Assembly (NCBI GenBank): GCA_030824555.1
Contig: JAVBXK010000016.1
Coordinates: 88,759 to 152,758 of the forward strand
Direction of reading: 5' to 3'
Length of the DNA: 64,000 nucleotides
DNA from: a bacterium
GTDB lineage: Bacteria; Pseudomonadota; Gammaproteobacteria; Burkholderiales; Burkholderiaceae_C
Made by a program: the position numbers and the translations under genes. Below, one piece after another: positions 44,870-59,450 of this stretch (position 1 is the stretch's first letter; every line of letters starts with the position of its first letter). The notes beneath the pieces were generated by a model that did not search any database, was not told the DNA's origin, and saw only the letters and a list, made by a program, of their open reading frames with translations.

Positions 44870-45643
44870 TCAGATGCTGAACATCATGGCCGTGAGCAAG
44901 AAGTCAAGCCCCAGCACCAACAACGACGCCATGACCACCGTGCGCGTGGTGGCATGCGACACGCCCTCGGGCGTGGGGTGCGCCACATAGCCCTGGTACA
45001 GCGCCACGAACGTGACGGCCAGGCCGAACACCATGCTTTTGACGACGCCATTGCCCACGTCCAACCACACGTCGACGCCGCCTTGCATCTGGCTCCAGAA
45101 CGAACCTTCGTCGATACCGATCATCACCACACCCACCAGCCAGCCGCCAATGATGCCCACGGCGCTGAACACAGCTGCCAGCAGGGGCATGGCAATCAGG
45201 CCACCCCAGAAACGCGGCGCCAGCACGCGGCGCACCGGGTCCACAGCCATCATTTCCATGGCGGCCAGTTGCTCACCCGCTTTCATGAGACCGATTTCTG
45301 CTGTCAGCGCCGTGCCCGCACGCCCGGCAAACAGCAACGCCGTGACGACGGGGCCCAACTCGCGCACCAGGCTCAGCGCCACCAACAGGCCCAGTGCCTC
45401 TGACGAGCCATAGCGTTGCAAGGTGTAGTAGCCCTGCAAACCCAGCACAAAACCCACGAACAACCCCGACACCGCGATGATGGCCAGCGACAGGTTGCCA
45501 AGAAAGAAAATCTGGTCGCGCACCAGCCCAAAACGGGCCAGTGCCACCGGCGACAGCGCCAGCAGCCGCCCGAACAGGCGCGTGGCACCACCCAGATCGG
45601 CCAGTTTGCTGCGCACGGCAAAACCCAGACTGGGCAAGGTCAT
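44870..45643 (-). CDS. mlaE: Mla system permease MlaE
   Basis: 257 residues with the MlaE/YrbE topology of five to six spans; ELGPVVTALLFAGRAGTALTAEIG is the permease family signature. Inner-membrane channel of the phospholipid transporter; 4-base overlap with mlaF. Confidence 0.96.
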   Translation of the reverse strand: MTLPSLGFAVRSKLADLGGATRLFGRLLALSPVALARFGLVRDQIFFLGNLSLAIIAVSGLFVGFVLGLQGYYTLQRYGSSEALGLLVALSLVRELGPVVTALLFAGRAGTALTAEIGLMKAGEQLAAMEMMAVDPVRRVLAPRFWGGLIAMPLLAAVFSAVGIIGGWLVGVVMIGIDEGSFWSQMQGGVDVWLDVGNGVVKSMVFGLAVTFVALYQGYVAHPTPEGVSHATTRTVVMASLLVLGLDFLLTAMMFSI

Positions 45644-46464
45644 GCCACACCCCCTGGGCCGAAATCTTCGACCACCGTGGGGCCGGGGTAATGGAAATGC
45701 ACCGGCCCTTCTGCCCTGGCCTGCACAAACTGCTGCACCAACGGGTCGTCCGACTGGCGCACCTCGTCAGGCGTGCCTTGTGCAGCGATGCGACCATTGG
45801 CCAAAATGATGACCTGGTCGGCAATGCGGAAGGTTTCTTCCAGGTCGTGCGACACGACGATGCTGGTCATGCCCAGCGCATCGTTCAGGCGGCGAATCAG
45901 CTGCGCGGCCGTGCCCAGCGAAATGGGGTCCAGCCCGGCAAACGGTTCGTCGTACATGATCAGCTCGGGGTCCAGCGCGATGGCTCGTGCCAGTGCCACG
46001 CGGCGAGCCATGCCGCCCGACACCTCGGCCGGCATGAGGTCGCGTGCGCCACGCAAGCCCACTGCATTGAGTTTCATGAGCACGATGTCGCGGATCAACG
46101 CTTCGGGCAGCCTGGTGTGCTCACGCAGCGGAAAGGCCACGTTGTCGAACACGCTCAGGTCGGTGAACAGCGCCCCGAACTGGAACAGCATGCCCATGCG
46201 ACGCCGGGCGGCGTGCAGGGCATCGCGTCCCATGCTGCCCACGTCATGGCCGTCAAACAACACGCGCCCATGGCTGGCCGTGCGTTGCCCGCCAATCAGG
46301 CGCAGCACCGTGGTTTTGCCACCGCCTGACGCACCCATCAGCGCCACGACCTTGCCACGCGGCACCGAAAAACTCACTTTGTCGAGAATGCGCCGATCCC
46401 CATCGCCATAGGCGAACGACACATCGGTGAATTCGATCAAGTGAGTGGGGGCGGCAGCGGGCAT
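45640..46464 (-). CDS. mlaF: Mla system ATPase MlaF
   Basis: 274 residues. Walker A GASGGGKTT, signature EVSGGMARR and Walker B ELIMYDEPFAGLDP are present. It powers retrograde (or bidirectional) phospholipid transport. ATG 46464 is preferred to an in-frame GTG at 46518 because a strong terminator hairpin would otherwise lie in the coding region; no good ribosome site precedes either. Confidence 0.93.
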   Translation of the reverse strand: MPAAAPTHLIEFTDVSFAYGDGDRRILDKVSFSVPRGKVVALMGASGGGKTTVLRLIGGQRTASHGRVLFDGHDVGSMGRDALHAARRRMGMLFQFGALFTDLSVFDNVAFPLREHTRLPEALIRDIVLMKLNAVGLRGARDLMPAEVSGGMARRVALARAIALDPELIMYDEPFAGLDPISLGTAAQLIRRLNDALGMTSIVVSHDLEETFRIADQVIILANGRIAAQGTPDEVRQSDDPLVQQFVQARAEGPVHFHYPGPTVVEDFGPGGVA

Positions 46465-46478
46465 GGGCAACGAAAACG

Positions 46479-46502
46479 AAAAACGCCGACGCGAGGTCGG
46501 CG
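46479..46502 (-). terminator. Rho-independent terminator between gltD and mlaF
   Basis: On the minus strand a perfect 7-base stem (CGCCGAC/GTCGGCG, 5-base loop) is followed directly by TTTTT. It lies 65 bases after gltD and 15 bases before the mlaF start, so it should end the gltBD transcript. Confidence 0.75.
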
Positions 46503-46566
46503 CTTGCGGGAAGCTCACATGATAAAGGGTTTACCCGAAATGGTCAGGCAGCCCTCTTCATGGGCC

Positions 46567-48048
46567 TCAGCGTGGCAGGTCAGAGAAGCCCATCAGGTAC
46601 TCGTCCACAGAGCGGGCAGCCTGGCGGCCTTCGCGGATGGCCCACACCACCAGGCTCTGGCCACGGCGCATGTCGCCAGCGGCAAACACCTTGTCCACAC
46701 TGGTGGCGTAGCCGCCGGTGAACTCGGTGTGCGCCTTGGCGTTGCCACGTGCGTCCTTGTCCACACCGAAGGCATCGAGCACGGTGGCCACGGGGTTCAC
46801 AAAGCCCATGGCCAGCAGCACCAGGTCGGCTTTGTATTCTTTTTCGGTGCCCACCATTTCCACCAGCTTGCCGTCTTTGAACTCGACATTGACGGTGGTC
46901 AGACCGGTGACCTTGCCGTTTTTGCCGGTAAACGCCTTGGTGGAGATGGCGAACTCGCGCTTCAGGATGCCCTGCTCGGCGCTCTCGTCATGACTGGAGC
47001 TGGTGCGCAGCTTCAGTGGCCAGTACGGCCACACCAGGGGCTTGTCTTCCTGCTCGGGAGGCTGTGGCATCACCTCGAACTGGGTGACACTGGCCGCGCC
47101 GTGGCGGGTGCTGGTGCCCACGCAGTCAGAGCCGGTATCGCCGCCGCCGATCACGATGACGTGTTTGCCTTCGGCACGCAACTGGCCTTTGAGCTTGTCA
47201 CCCGCGTTGACCTTGTTCTGCTGCGGCAGGAACTCCATGGCGAAGTGAATGCCGTCCAGCTCGCGGCCGGGCACGGGCAGGTCGCGGCTTTGTTCGGAGC
47301 CGCCTGTCAGCAGCACGGCATCAAAGTCTTTCTTCAGCTGCTCGGCGCTGATGACGGTTTTGGCGTCGTTGGTGACCTTGGTGCCCTCGGGCATGGTGCC
47401 GATGAGGGTGGATGTTTTGAACACCACGCCCTCGGCTTCCATCTGTGCCACACGGCGGTCGATGTGCGACTTTTCAAACTTGAAGTCAGGGATGCCGTAA
47501 CGCAGCAGGCCACCGATGCGGCTGTTCTTCTCGAACAACGTCACGTCGTGACCTGCACGTGCCAGTTGCTGGGCCGCTGCCATGCCTGCAGGGCCAGATC
47601 CCACCACGGCCACTTTTTTGCCGGTTTTGATGGCCGCTGGCTGGGGTGTCACCCAGCCATTGGCCCAGGCTTTGTCAATGATCGCGTGCTCGATGGACTT
47701 GATGCCCACCGCGTCGCCGTTCACGTTGATGACGCAGGCTGCCTCGCAAGGTGCGGGACAGATGCGGCCCGTGAACTCGGGAAAGTTGTTGGTGCTGTGC
47801 AGCACGGTGATGGCGTTTTGCCAGTCACCGCTGTAAACCAGATCGTTGAAGTCCGGGATGACGTTGTTGACCGGGCAGCCGTTGGTGCAAAACGGCGTGC
47901 CGCAGTCCATGCAACGCGCGCCCTGCACTTTGGCCTGCGCGTCGTCCAGGCCAATGACGAACTCTTTGTAGTGCTTCAGACGTTCGGCAACGGGCTTGTA
48001 GCCCTCTTCCAGACGCTCAAATTCCATGAAGCCAGTGACTTTTCCCAT
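46567..48048 (-). CDS. gltD: Glutamate synthase small subunit
   Basis: 493 residues. N-terminal Fe-S Cys motif ([17 protein letters not shown], then CPAPCEAAC), FAD motif [19 protein letters not shown] and NADPH motif [11 protein letters not shown]. It passes electrons from NADPH to GltB. AAAGGA precedes ATG 48048. 30 bases separate it from gltB. Confidence 0.96.
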   Translation of the reverse strand: MGKVTGFMEFERLEEGYKPVAERLKHYKEFVIGLDDAQAKVQGARCMDCGTPFCTNGCPVNNVIPDFNDLVYSGDWQNAITVLHSTNNFPEFTGRICPAPCEAACVINVNGDAVGIKSIEHAIIDKAWANGWVTPQPAAIKTGKKVAVVGSGPAGMAAAQQLARAGHDVTLFEKNSRIGGLLRYGIPDFKFEKSHIDRRVAQMEAEGVVFKTSTLIGTMPEGTKVTNDAKTVISAEQLKKDFDAVLLTGGSEQSRDLPVPGRELDGIHFAMEFLPQQNKVNAGDKLKGQLRAEGKHVIVIGGGDTGSDCVGTSTRHGAASVTQFEVMPQPPEQEDKPLVWPYWPLKLRTSSSHDESAEQGILKREFAISTKAFTGKNGKVTGLTTVNVEFKDGKLVEMVGTEKEYKADLVLLAMGFVNPVATVLDAFGVDKDARGNAKAHTEFTGGYATSVDKVFAAGDMRRGQSLVVWAIREGRQAARSVDEYLMGFSDLPR

Positions 48049-48078
48049 GATGCGGATTCCTTTGATCGGTCGGTGGGA

Positions 48079-52878
<4,800 letters not shown>

Positions 52879-52924
52879 ACCAAACTCCTCAAGAATTGAA
52901 CGTAAAACCGAGAGGATATTGCAT

Positions 52925-52940
52925 TGCAGCAATCATGCCA
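52925..52940 (-). promoter_or_regulatory. Possible sigma-54 promoter of gltB
   Basis: On the minus strand TGGCATGATTGCTGCA has GG and GC at the exact -24/-12 spacing and differs from the consensus TGGCACG-N4-TTGCA at two places. The predicted RNA start leaves a leader of about 35 bases before the GTG of gltB, with the ribosome site inside it. NtrC sites were not found by eye. Confidence 0.4.
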
Positions 52941-52953
52941 AGCAATTTAAATA

Positions 52954-52965
52954 GGGTCAGAACCC
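52954..52965. repeat. REP-like GGGT-CAGA-ACCC hairpin near the RAYT gene
   Basis: A short inverted repeat (4-base arms, CAGA loop) in an AT-rich 190-base spacer between gltB and the RAYT gene. GGGTCAGACCC-like motifs are common beside RAYT genes. The rest of the spacer is AT-rich with no gene. Confidence 0.35.
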
Positions 52966-53068
52966 ATATAAATCAAAATAAAATTGCTCAACTATTAATT
53001 GGGGACATGTTTACATACATAGCAAAGAATGACACCCATAAAGCGCTGATGACCATTTTCACTTGAAA

Positions 53069-53800
53069 CTACTGCAAGGCATCGCGCGGCACAGCCACCG
53101 GACGACCTGGCCGACCTTTTTGCAACCGCCGCGCGGTGCCTTGCTGCAAACCGGCAACGAACGCGTCAGACCCCAACACCCAGCCTTTCAGGGCCGCATC
53201 GGTCAGCGCCGCCTGGGTGGTGGCGTCACAGCCGTGCGCCAACAAGGTGCGGTACGCCGCCTCGCGCGCGAAGGGCGTGTTGCCCAGCGCCCAATACTGG
53301 GGCGGCACGGTGAGGCCTTTGATGCTCGACACCCCCAGGTAATGCCCGGCGGTGACCCACGGGTGCGCACCGGCCGTTGGCAGCTCTGCCCCACTGACGG
53401 CTGCCACACCGGCTCCGTGGCGCTGCGGGTGCGTGTCCATCCAGACCATGGCGCGCAGCAGCCAAGGGTCGGCCTCCAGCACGGTCGAGCGGTAGCGCCC
53501 TTCCCACAAAGTGCCCCGGCGGCCGTGGCGGCGGTTGAACGCCTGCACGTAACTGCGCCCCACCGCCTGCATGCACAGGCTGAGCGCCCCGTCGCGCACG
53601 GGCATGGCCAGCAGGTGAATGTGGTCGGGCATCAACGCCCATGCATGCACCGCCACACCCTGCGCCAGCGCGTGCTGCACCAGCAGCGCGGTGAACGCCT
53701 GGCGGTCATGCGCATCGGCAAACACCACTTCATGCCCGTTGCCACGCCACAGCACATGGTGGAGTTGACCGGTGAGGCTCAGGCGGGGTTGGCGGGCCAT
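53069..53800 (-). CDS. REP-associated tyrosine transposase (RAYT, IS200-like HUH enzyme)
   Basis: 243 residues, apparently intact. The metal-binding HUH core is PDHIHLL (His60, His62), and the catalytic Tyr is most likely Tyr84 in RSYVQAFNRRHGRRGTLWEGRYRS, a layout typical of RAYTs. The C-terminus is basic (GRPGRPVAV). RAYTs nick REP hairpins and are usually single-copy, domesticated genes. The start ATG 53800 (MARQPRLS) is chosen as the usual RAYT N-terminus. It sits between gltB and dgt and breaks an otherwise conserved neighbourhood. Confidence 0.85.
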   Translation of the reverse strand: MARQPRLSLTGQLHHVLWRGNGHEVVFADAHDRQAFTALLVQHALAQGVAVHAWALMPDHIHLLAMPVRDGALSLCMQAVGRSYVQAFNRRHGRRGTLWEGRYRSTVLEADPWLLRAMVWMDTHPQRHGAGVAAVSGAELPTAGAHPWVTAGHYLGVSSIKGLTVPPQYWALGNTPFAREAAYRTLLAHGCDATTQAALTDAALKGWVLGSDAFVAGLQQGTARRLQKGRPGRPVAVPRDALQ

Positions 53801-53813
53801 GGTGTATACCTGT

Positions 53814-54461
53814 TCAACCCCAGCTGCTGGGCTGCCCCACGACGGCCTTGGCCAGGTCGTCCAGCCAGGCACCCGTGATCTGTTTGACCGGCACCGTTGC
53901 TTGCTGAGCCACCAAGCCGGTCACGCCCAGCAAACGCAGGCGAAACGCGGCCTGGTCGTGGTCAGGTGTGAGCACCACCCCACCGCGAGCGGCCAGGTCG
54001 TGCTCGAACACGATGGACAGCAGTTTGTGCGAGTCGGGGTGGCGCTGTTCCAGGCGCTCGTGTTTGATTTGCCCCACACGCAACCGGCTTTCCACCCGCT
54101 CCAGGTCGGGCGGGAAGTTGACGCTCACGCTGCCACGGTCTGACGTGGGGTGGGCGGGCACGGCGCACCAGCCCAGTGCCAGGTGCTCGGTCACTTCGCG
54201 CTGGCGCAGGATTTTTTTTCGGGCATCGAAGCGGAAATCGGCCAGCTTCATGGGCGGCCACTTGGTTTTACCGTCCAGGCTGATGTCACGAGACGCAGGC
54301 TGGATGATGTTCAGCTGCACGGCCAGTTCCGACAGGTAGTGCCATACCGTCTGGCAGGCATCTTCGGTGGCCGCTACATTGGCATCCAGGTGCTGCACCA
54401 CCTGTCCCTGGCGGCTTTGCAGGTCATTGGCCTGGTTTTTGAGCTGCTGCAAAAAGCTCAT
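53814..54461 (-). CDS. Conserved hypothetical protein
   Basis: 215 residues, soluble, no signal peptide. A predicted helical N-terminus (LKNQANDLQSRQGQVVQHLDANVAATEDAC) precedes a beta-rich part (KWPPMKLADFRFDARKK, GSVSVNFPPDLERVE) and a mixed tail. GGGAG lies just before ATG 54461. No family or active site is recognised. It is 13 bases upstream of the RAYT start and 39 bases after dgt. Confidence 0.65.
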   Translation of the reverse strand: MSFLQQLKNQANDLQSRQGQVVQHLDANVAATEDACQTVWHYLSELAVQLNIIQPASRDISLDGKTKWPPMKLADFRFDARKKILRQREVTEHLALGWCAVPAHPTSDRGSVSVNFPPDLERVESRLRVGQIKHERLEQRHPDSHKLLSIVFEHDLAARGGVVLTPDHDQAAFRLRLLGVTGLVAQQATVPVKQITGAWLDDLAKAVVGQPSSWG

Positions 54462-54500
54462 ATGGTGGGACTCCCTGTTCGTTCTGTCGGTGTGCGGTCT

Positions 54501-55628
54501 TCAATCGAACAGCGATTGTCCACTCCATTCACGGTGGGCTGACAGCGCAAACCGGTCGGTCATGCCGGCAATGTAATCGGCCACGGCACGCGCGGGTGTG
54601 TCACCTTCGCGGCGCGCCAGTTGGGCAGGCGGCTCGGCCGTGTACAGCCCGAACAGTTCGGTCACCACCCGGCTGGCGCGGTCCATGGAACCGGTCACCT
54701 GCGGGTGGCGGTACAGGTTCTGGAACAGAAACCGCTTCAGCGCGGTGGACTCAGTCCGCATGCCATCCGAAAACCGCACCAGCCGCCCGGCGGTGGGCAC
54801 CTGTGCATGCGAGGTGATGCCTGCGTCGGCCACGGCGGCACGGGTCGCGTCGATCACGTCGTACACCTGTGCGCTGAGCATGAGGCGGATCGATTCGAAC
54901 AACAGGCGCCGCCCTTTGAGCTGCGGGTGCGCCGCCAGCGCATCGGCCATGAAGCGCCCGAACAGCGGCACGGTGGCCACCTGCTCCAGCGTGATGAGGC
55001 CCGAGCGCACGCCATCGTCCACATCGTGGGCGTTGTAGGCAATTTCATCCGCCAGGTTGCACAGCTGCGCTTCCAGCGACGGCGCGTGGCCCAGCAAAAA
55101 TCGCTGACCCACGCCACCGGGCTCCTGCACCTCCAGCGCCTCGGCATGCGGGCGGGAGCAGTGCTTCAGGATGCCTTCGCGCGTTTCGAAGCACAAGTTC
55201 AGCCCGTCGAAGGCGGGGTAGCGCTCTTCCAGCGAATCCACCACGCGCAGGCTTTGCAGGTTGTGTTCGAACCCGCCGTGTTCGCGCATGCAGGCGTTCA
55301 GGGCATCCTGGCCCGCGTGGCCAAACGGCGTGTGGCCCAGGTCGTGGGCCAGCGATATGGCCTCCGTCAGGTCTTCGTTCAGCCCCAGGCTGCGGGCAAT
55401 GCTGCGGCCCAGCTGCGCCACCTCCAGGCTGTGCGTGAGGCGGGTGCGGAACAGGTCGCCCTCGTGGTTCAAAAACACCTGTGTTTTGTAGACCAGCCGC
55501 CGAAAGGCCGTGCTGTGCACGATGCGATCACGGTCGCGCTGGTAGTCGCTGCGGGTCGGCGCGGGTGCTTCGGCAAAGCGGCGGCCACGGGTGGCGGCGG
55601 GGTCAGAGGCCAGGTGGTGAAGGGTCAT
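54501..55628 (-). CDS. dgt: Deoxyguanosinetriphosphate triphosphohydrolase-like protein
   Basis: 375 residues of the HD family: first His in RTRLTHSLEVAQ, HD pair in SLAHDLGHTPFGHAG, and the DEIAYNAHDVDD block. It hydrolyses dNTPs to nucleoside and triphosphate and is the shorter beta-proteobacterial type. The N-terminal QRDRDRIVHSTAFRRL is typical. Its place between aroB and gltB is conserved in Burkholderiales. Confidence 0.93.
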   Translation of the reverse strand: MTLHHLASDPAATRGRRFAEAPAPTRSDYQRDRDRIVHSTAFRRLVYKTQVFLNHEGDLFRTRLTHSLEVAQLGRSIARSLGLNEDLTEAISLAHDLGHTPFGHAGQDALNACMREHGGFEHNLQSLRVVDSLEERYPAFDGLNLCFETREGILKHCSRPHAEALEVQEPGGVGQRFLLGHAPSLEAQLCNLADEIAYNAHDVDDGVRSGLITLEQVATVPLFGRFMADALAAHPQLKGRRLLFESIRLMLSAQVYDVIDATRAAVADAGITSHAQVPTAGRLVRFSDGMRTESTALKRFLFQNLYRHPQVTGSMDRASRVVTELFGLYTAEPPAQLARREGDTPARAVADYIAGMTDRFALSAHREWSGQSLFD

Positions 55629-55659
55629 GTCAACAGAGAGGGGTTCAGACGTCAGACAT

Positions 55660-55722
55660 CAATAAAATGAAGAAAATATGCCTTCACCGCTTACGCATAA
55701 AAACTTCATAGCTATCAGCATT
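55660..55722. repeat. AT-rich dispersed repeat, copy J, between the Lon-like gene and dgt
   Basis: GAAAATATGCC-TTCACCGCTTACGC, then AAAACTTCATAGCTATCAGC. It fills most of the 92-base gap and reaches the Lon-like stop codon. Confidence 0.5.
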
Positions 55723-58117
55723 ACCTTCTCGCCAAACGGGCAACCGCACGCCTGAAGGTCAGCAACCGCGCCTGCGCCCGGCCCAGCACGGTGGCTGGGG
55801 GGTAGTGTCCCGTACCGTCCAGCACCCCCACGTCCAGCCCGGTGAGGAGTTGCAAACCCTCGTGGGCATGCTGCTGGGTGTGCACATGAAAGCGCCCCTC
55901 GGCCACCGCCTGCACCACGTCGGCAGACAGCATCAGGTGGCGGCGGTTGCGTGCCGGTATCAGCACGCCCTGCTCGCCGTCCAGCCCCTGCTGCTGGCAA
56001 ATGCGGAAATAGCCATCGATTTTTTCGTTCAGGCCGCCGATGGGCAACACCTCGCCAAACTGGTTGACCGCGCCGGTCACAGCGATGCCCTGCTTCAGCG
56101 GCACCCCTGACAGCGACGACAGCAGCACGTACAGCTCGGCACATGAAGCCGAGTCGCCCTCGACACCGTTGTACTCCTGCTCGAACACGATGGACGCTGT
56201 CATGGCCAACGGTGCGATGTGGGCAAACAGCGCTCCCAGGTGACTTTGCAGGATGAGCACACCCTTGTCGTGGATGGGGCCGGACATGGCCACCTCGCGC
56301 TCGATGTTCAGCACCCCCCGGTTGCCCGCGAAGGTGCGTGCCGTCAGTCGCACAGGCAGGCCAAAGCGGTAGTCACCCAGGTCGATCTGCGTCAGGCCGT
56401 TGAGCTGACCTGCCTGGCTGCCGTGCACGGTGATCAGGCGTTCGCCATCGGCCACCGATTCTTGCAGCGCCTGCTCGGGCAGGTTGTGGCGGTAGCAATG
56501 TGCCTGCAGCGCGGCAACCACGTCGCAGGCATCGACCTTGCTGGCACCCCGCTGGCGGGCCAGGGCGGCGCTTTCGAGCACGCGGGCCTCGGTGGCGGCA
56601 AACAGGGCGCTCTGGCGGGCCTGGTCGTCGGCCTCGCGGTGTGCTTCTTCCAGCAAACGCGCCACCGCTGCCGCCGTGCAGTGCGGCAAACCCCGCTGCT
56701 GGCACAGCTTGGCCACGAACACGGCGCACGCGTGGCGGGTGTCTGGCGTGCTGACGAAGGTGTCGGCAAAGTCCACCTTGACTTTGAAGTGGCGGGCAAA
56801 CTCCGGGTCGCCCTCTTGTACGGCGTAGTACTGCTCGGCCGTGCCGATGAGGATGACCTTGACCTGCACGTCCACCGCCTCGGGCTCCAGCGACACCGAC
56901 GGCAGCGCCGACAGCAGCGACACGGGCTCCTCGATTTGCAAGCGCCCGTTGCGCATGAAGCGGCGCAGCTTCTCCCACACCAGCTCGTCAGCGATCAGGT
57001 CGCGCAGGTGCAGCAGCAAAAAGCCGCCATGCGCCTTGAGCAGGCTGCCCGCGCGGATGCGCGAAAAATCGGTCACCAGCACGTCTTCATCCGACTGGTA
57101 TTCGATGCTGCCGAACAGCGTCCGAAAAATCGGGTTGTCTTCCGAAATGACCGGCGCACCGGCACGCCCGGCGTTGTCCACCACCACGTTGACGCGGTAG
57201 CGCAGCAGCAAGGCGGCCAGGGCCTCCTGGCGGCCCTCGTCGTCGGCTTCGAACACCTCGAACAGTTCCAGGTGGCCCAGCACGTCCTGCGCCACCTGGT
57301 CCAGGAAATTGCCCAGCTTGACCGAATCCTTGATGTGTTTTTTCAGCGCCACGCGGATGGCCTGCAAACCATGGTCCAGCAGTGGCTTGACGGTCTGCTT
57401 GTTCAGCGCGTCCAGCGCCTCGTTGGCGCGGCGCTCCAGTGGCCCGGCGATCTCCAGAAAACGCAGAATCTCGCCACGCAGCGCCTGCTCCAGCGTGTCG
57501 ACGCGGGCGCGCTCGGCTGCGGGCAGCTTGGCCGCCTCGGCCTCGGTCATGGGCTCACCCGACTCGCCCACGTAGGTGAACATCAGCTGGCCCTCGTCTT
57601 TGCGCAGCGCAAAGTGCCGCTCCTGCGCGTAGGCGGCCAGCGCCTGGTAGGCCACGGCCTCCTGCTCGTCAAAGGTCTTGCGGATGCGCATGCTTTCGGC
57701 CTTGACCTCGGGGCGGGCCAACAGCTTGGGGATGTCGGTCTGCAAGGTCTTGACCAGATCGGCCATGCGCTGGCGCAACTCGTGCCCCTGTCCGGCGGGC
57801 ATGCGCAAGGCCAGCGGGCGCTCGGGCACGTCGAAGTTGTGGATGTAGCACAGGTCGGGCGGCACCGGCCGGGTGGCAGCCACCGACAAGGCCTCCTGGC
57901 GCAACAGCGACGAGCGGCCACTGCCCACCTCGCCCAGCACAAACAGGTTGTAGCCGGGCTCCATCATCCCCAAGCCGAACCGTGTGGCGGCATGGGCCCG
58001 CTCCTGCCCCACCCAGGGCAAGGCGTCGTGCACCAGCTCGGACGTGTCGGCAAACCCCAGGCTGGCGGGGTCCACGGTCAAACGCAGTTGGGCGGCATCG
58101 AGTGGGGCGGGCAGCAT
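55721..58117 (-). CDS. Lon-like AAA+ ATP-dependent protease (YcbZ/LonC-like)
   Basis: 798 residues. The N-terminal nucleotide site is GEVGSGRSS: the Walker A Lys is Arg, as in this family. A long coiled central region is followed by Walker B-type GGFLLLHLRDL, and a C-terminal S16 protease domain carries Ser656 (EGDSASC) and Lys699 (NEKIDG). The 43-residue spacing equals that of the Lon Ser/Lys dyad. Substrates are unknown; cofactor or DNA-stress roles are reported for relatives. It lies between aroB and dgt. Confidence 0.88.
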   Translation of the reverse strand: MLPAPLDAAQLRLTVDPASLGFADTSELVHDALPWVGQERAHAATRFGLGMMEPGYNLFVLGEVGSGRSSLLRQEALSVAATRPVPPDLCYIHNFDVPERPLALRMPAGQGHELRQRMADLVKTLQTDIPKLLARPEVKAESMRIRKTFDEQEAVAYQALAAYAQERHFALRKDEGQLMFTYVGESGEPMTEAEAAKLPAAERARVDTLEQALRGEILRFLEIAGPLERRANEALDALNKQTVKPLLDHGLQAIRVALKKHIKDSVKLGNFLDQVAQDVLGHLELFEVFEADDEGRQEALAALLLRYRVNVVVDNAGRAGAPVISEDNPIFRTLFGSIEYQSDEDVLVTDFSRIRAGSLLKAHGGFLLLHLRDLIADELVWEKLRRFMRNGRLQIEEPVSLLSALPSVSLEPEAVDVQVKVILIGTAEQYYAVQEGDPEFARHFKVKVDFADTFVSTPDTRHACAVFVAKLCQQRGLPHCTAAAVARLLEEAHREADDQARQSALFAATEARVLESAALARQRGASKVDACDVVAALQAHCYRHNLPEQALQESVADGERLITVHGSQAGQLNGLTQIDLGDYRFGLPVRLTARTFAGNRGVLNIEREVAMSGPIHDKGVLILQSHLGALFAHIAPLAMTASIVFEQEYNGVEGDSASCAELYVLLSSLSGVPLKQGIAVTGAVNQFGEVLPIGGLNEKIDGYFRICQQQGLDGEQGVLIPARNRRHLMLSADVVQAVAEGRFHVHTQQHAHEGLQLLTGLDVGVLDGTGHYPPATVLGRAQARLLTFRRAVARLARR

Positions 58118-58130
58118 GGGGTTTACCAGG

Positions 58131-59330
58131 TCAGGCGGCGCTCTGCGTGCAGGCAGCCAGCACCTCGCGCACCAGCGCCTCGGGGGCGCTTTGGGTGGTG
58201 GCCGTGCCGGGGCCGCTGCCGCCTGCGCTCAAGGGGCCGTTGCCGATCAGCACGAATTTGATGTCGCCACCCTCGCTCTTTTTGTCGCCGCGCATCAGCG
58301 CCAGGTAGCGCTCGGCACCCAGGTCGGGCCCCACGGTGGGCAGGCCGGCGGCCTTCACCAGGCGGGTGATGCGCTGCACAAAGGCCTCGTCCACCCAGCC
58401 CATGCGTTGGCTCAAATGCGATGCCATGACCATGCCGCACCCCACGCCCTCGCCGTGCAGCCACTCGCCATATCCCAGCCCTGCCTCGATGGCATGGCCA
58501 AAGGTGTGGCCGTAATTCAATATGGCGCGGATGCCGCCCTCCTTCTCGTCCTGGCCCACCACCCAGGCCTTGATTTCGCAGCTGCGGCGCACCGCCGTGG
58601 CCAGCGCCTGCGGGTCGCGGGCCAGCAGCGCGGGCAGGTTGGTCTCGATCCAGTCCAGAAACGCCATGTCGGCAATGGGGCCGTATTTGATGATCTCGGC
58701 CAACCCGGCGCTCAGCTCGCGCACGGGCAGGGTGTTCAGCGTGTCCAGGTCGCACACCACCAACTGGGGCTGGTAGAACGCACCGATCATGTTTTTGCCC
58801 AGCGGGTGGTTGATGGCGGTTTTGCCGCCCACGCTGCTGTCCACCTGCGCCAACAGTGTGGTGGGCACCTGCACAAAGGGCACACCGCGCATGTAGCAGG
58901 CTGCGGCAAAGCCCGTCATGTCGCCCACCACGCCGCCGCCCAGCGCGTACAGCACGGTTTTGCGGTCGGCCGTGCTGCCCAGCAGCTGGTCGTAAATCAG
59001 GTTGAGCGTCGCACCGTCTTTATAGGCTTCGCCATCGGGCAGGGCCAGCACATGCACCTGTTTGTAGAGCGGAGAAATGGCCTGCAGCAAGCACTGGGCA
59101 TACATGGGGCTGACAGTGGTGTTGGTCACGATCAGCGCCTGCGCGGCCTGGGGGCACTGGGCAAACGTGGCCGGGTTGTCCAGCAGTGCCGGGCCCACCA
59201 GAATGGGGTAACTGCGGTCACCCAGGTCAATGTGCACGGCCTGGTGCGTGGCGGCGCCAGGGGCGGCAAGGGCTGCTGATGCGCCCGATGCCGGGCCAAG
59301 CTTGAAGGGGGTAAGGGTGGCAGTGCTCAT
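58131..59330 (-). CDS. aroB: 3-dehydroquinate synthase
   Basis: 399 residues. [45 protein letters not shown] and [12 protein letters not shown] give the NAD and zinc sites. Second step of the shikimate pathway. It has extra low-complexity residues near the N-terminus (about 10-28) and at [20 protein letters not shown] 59330 is preferred to one 8 codons upstream. No aroK gene precedes it in this window; hslR diverges across 120 bases. Confidence 0.95.
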   Translation of the reverse strand: MSTATLTPFKLGPASGASAALAAPGAATHQAVHIDLGDRSYPILVGPALLDNPATFAQCPQAAQALIVTNTTVSPMYAQCLLQAISPLYKQVHVLALPDGEAYKDGATLNLIYDQLLGSTADRKTVLYALGGGVVGDMTGFAAACYMRGVPFVQVPTTLLAQVDSSVGGKTAINHPLGKNMIGAFYQPQLVVCDLDTLNTLPVRELSAGLAEIIKYGPIADMAFLDWIETNLPALLARDPQALATAVRRSCEIKAWVVGQDEKEGGIRAILNYGHTFGHAIEAGLGYGEWLHGEGVGCGMVMASHLSQRMGWVDEAFVQRITRLVKAAGLPTVGPDLGAERYLALMRGDKKSEGGDIKFVLIGNGPLSAGGSGPGTATTQSAPEALVREVLAACTQSAA

Positions 59331-59450
59331 GGCGCCAAGTGTAGAACGTGACATCTGTCAGCCGACCACTTCAGCACCAGTGCTTGAACCCATGTCAGCG
59401 GCTGCCTGAGCCGCACCCGAGCATGCGCAGGCGCGGCATACTGTGCACGC

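Noticed and set aside
53814..54461. Hypothetical gene as a second component of the RAYT
   Set aside because: RAYTs act alone, no nucleic-acid motif is visible, and a ribosome site and normal coding look suggest an ordinary host gene.
57870..57935. Walker A Lys replaced by Arg in the Lon-like protease, at first taken for loss of function
   Set aside because: GxxGxGR is usual in this Lon-like family, and the Ser/Lys dyad has the right spacing.
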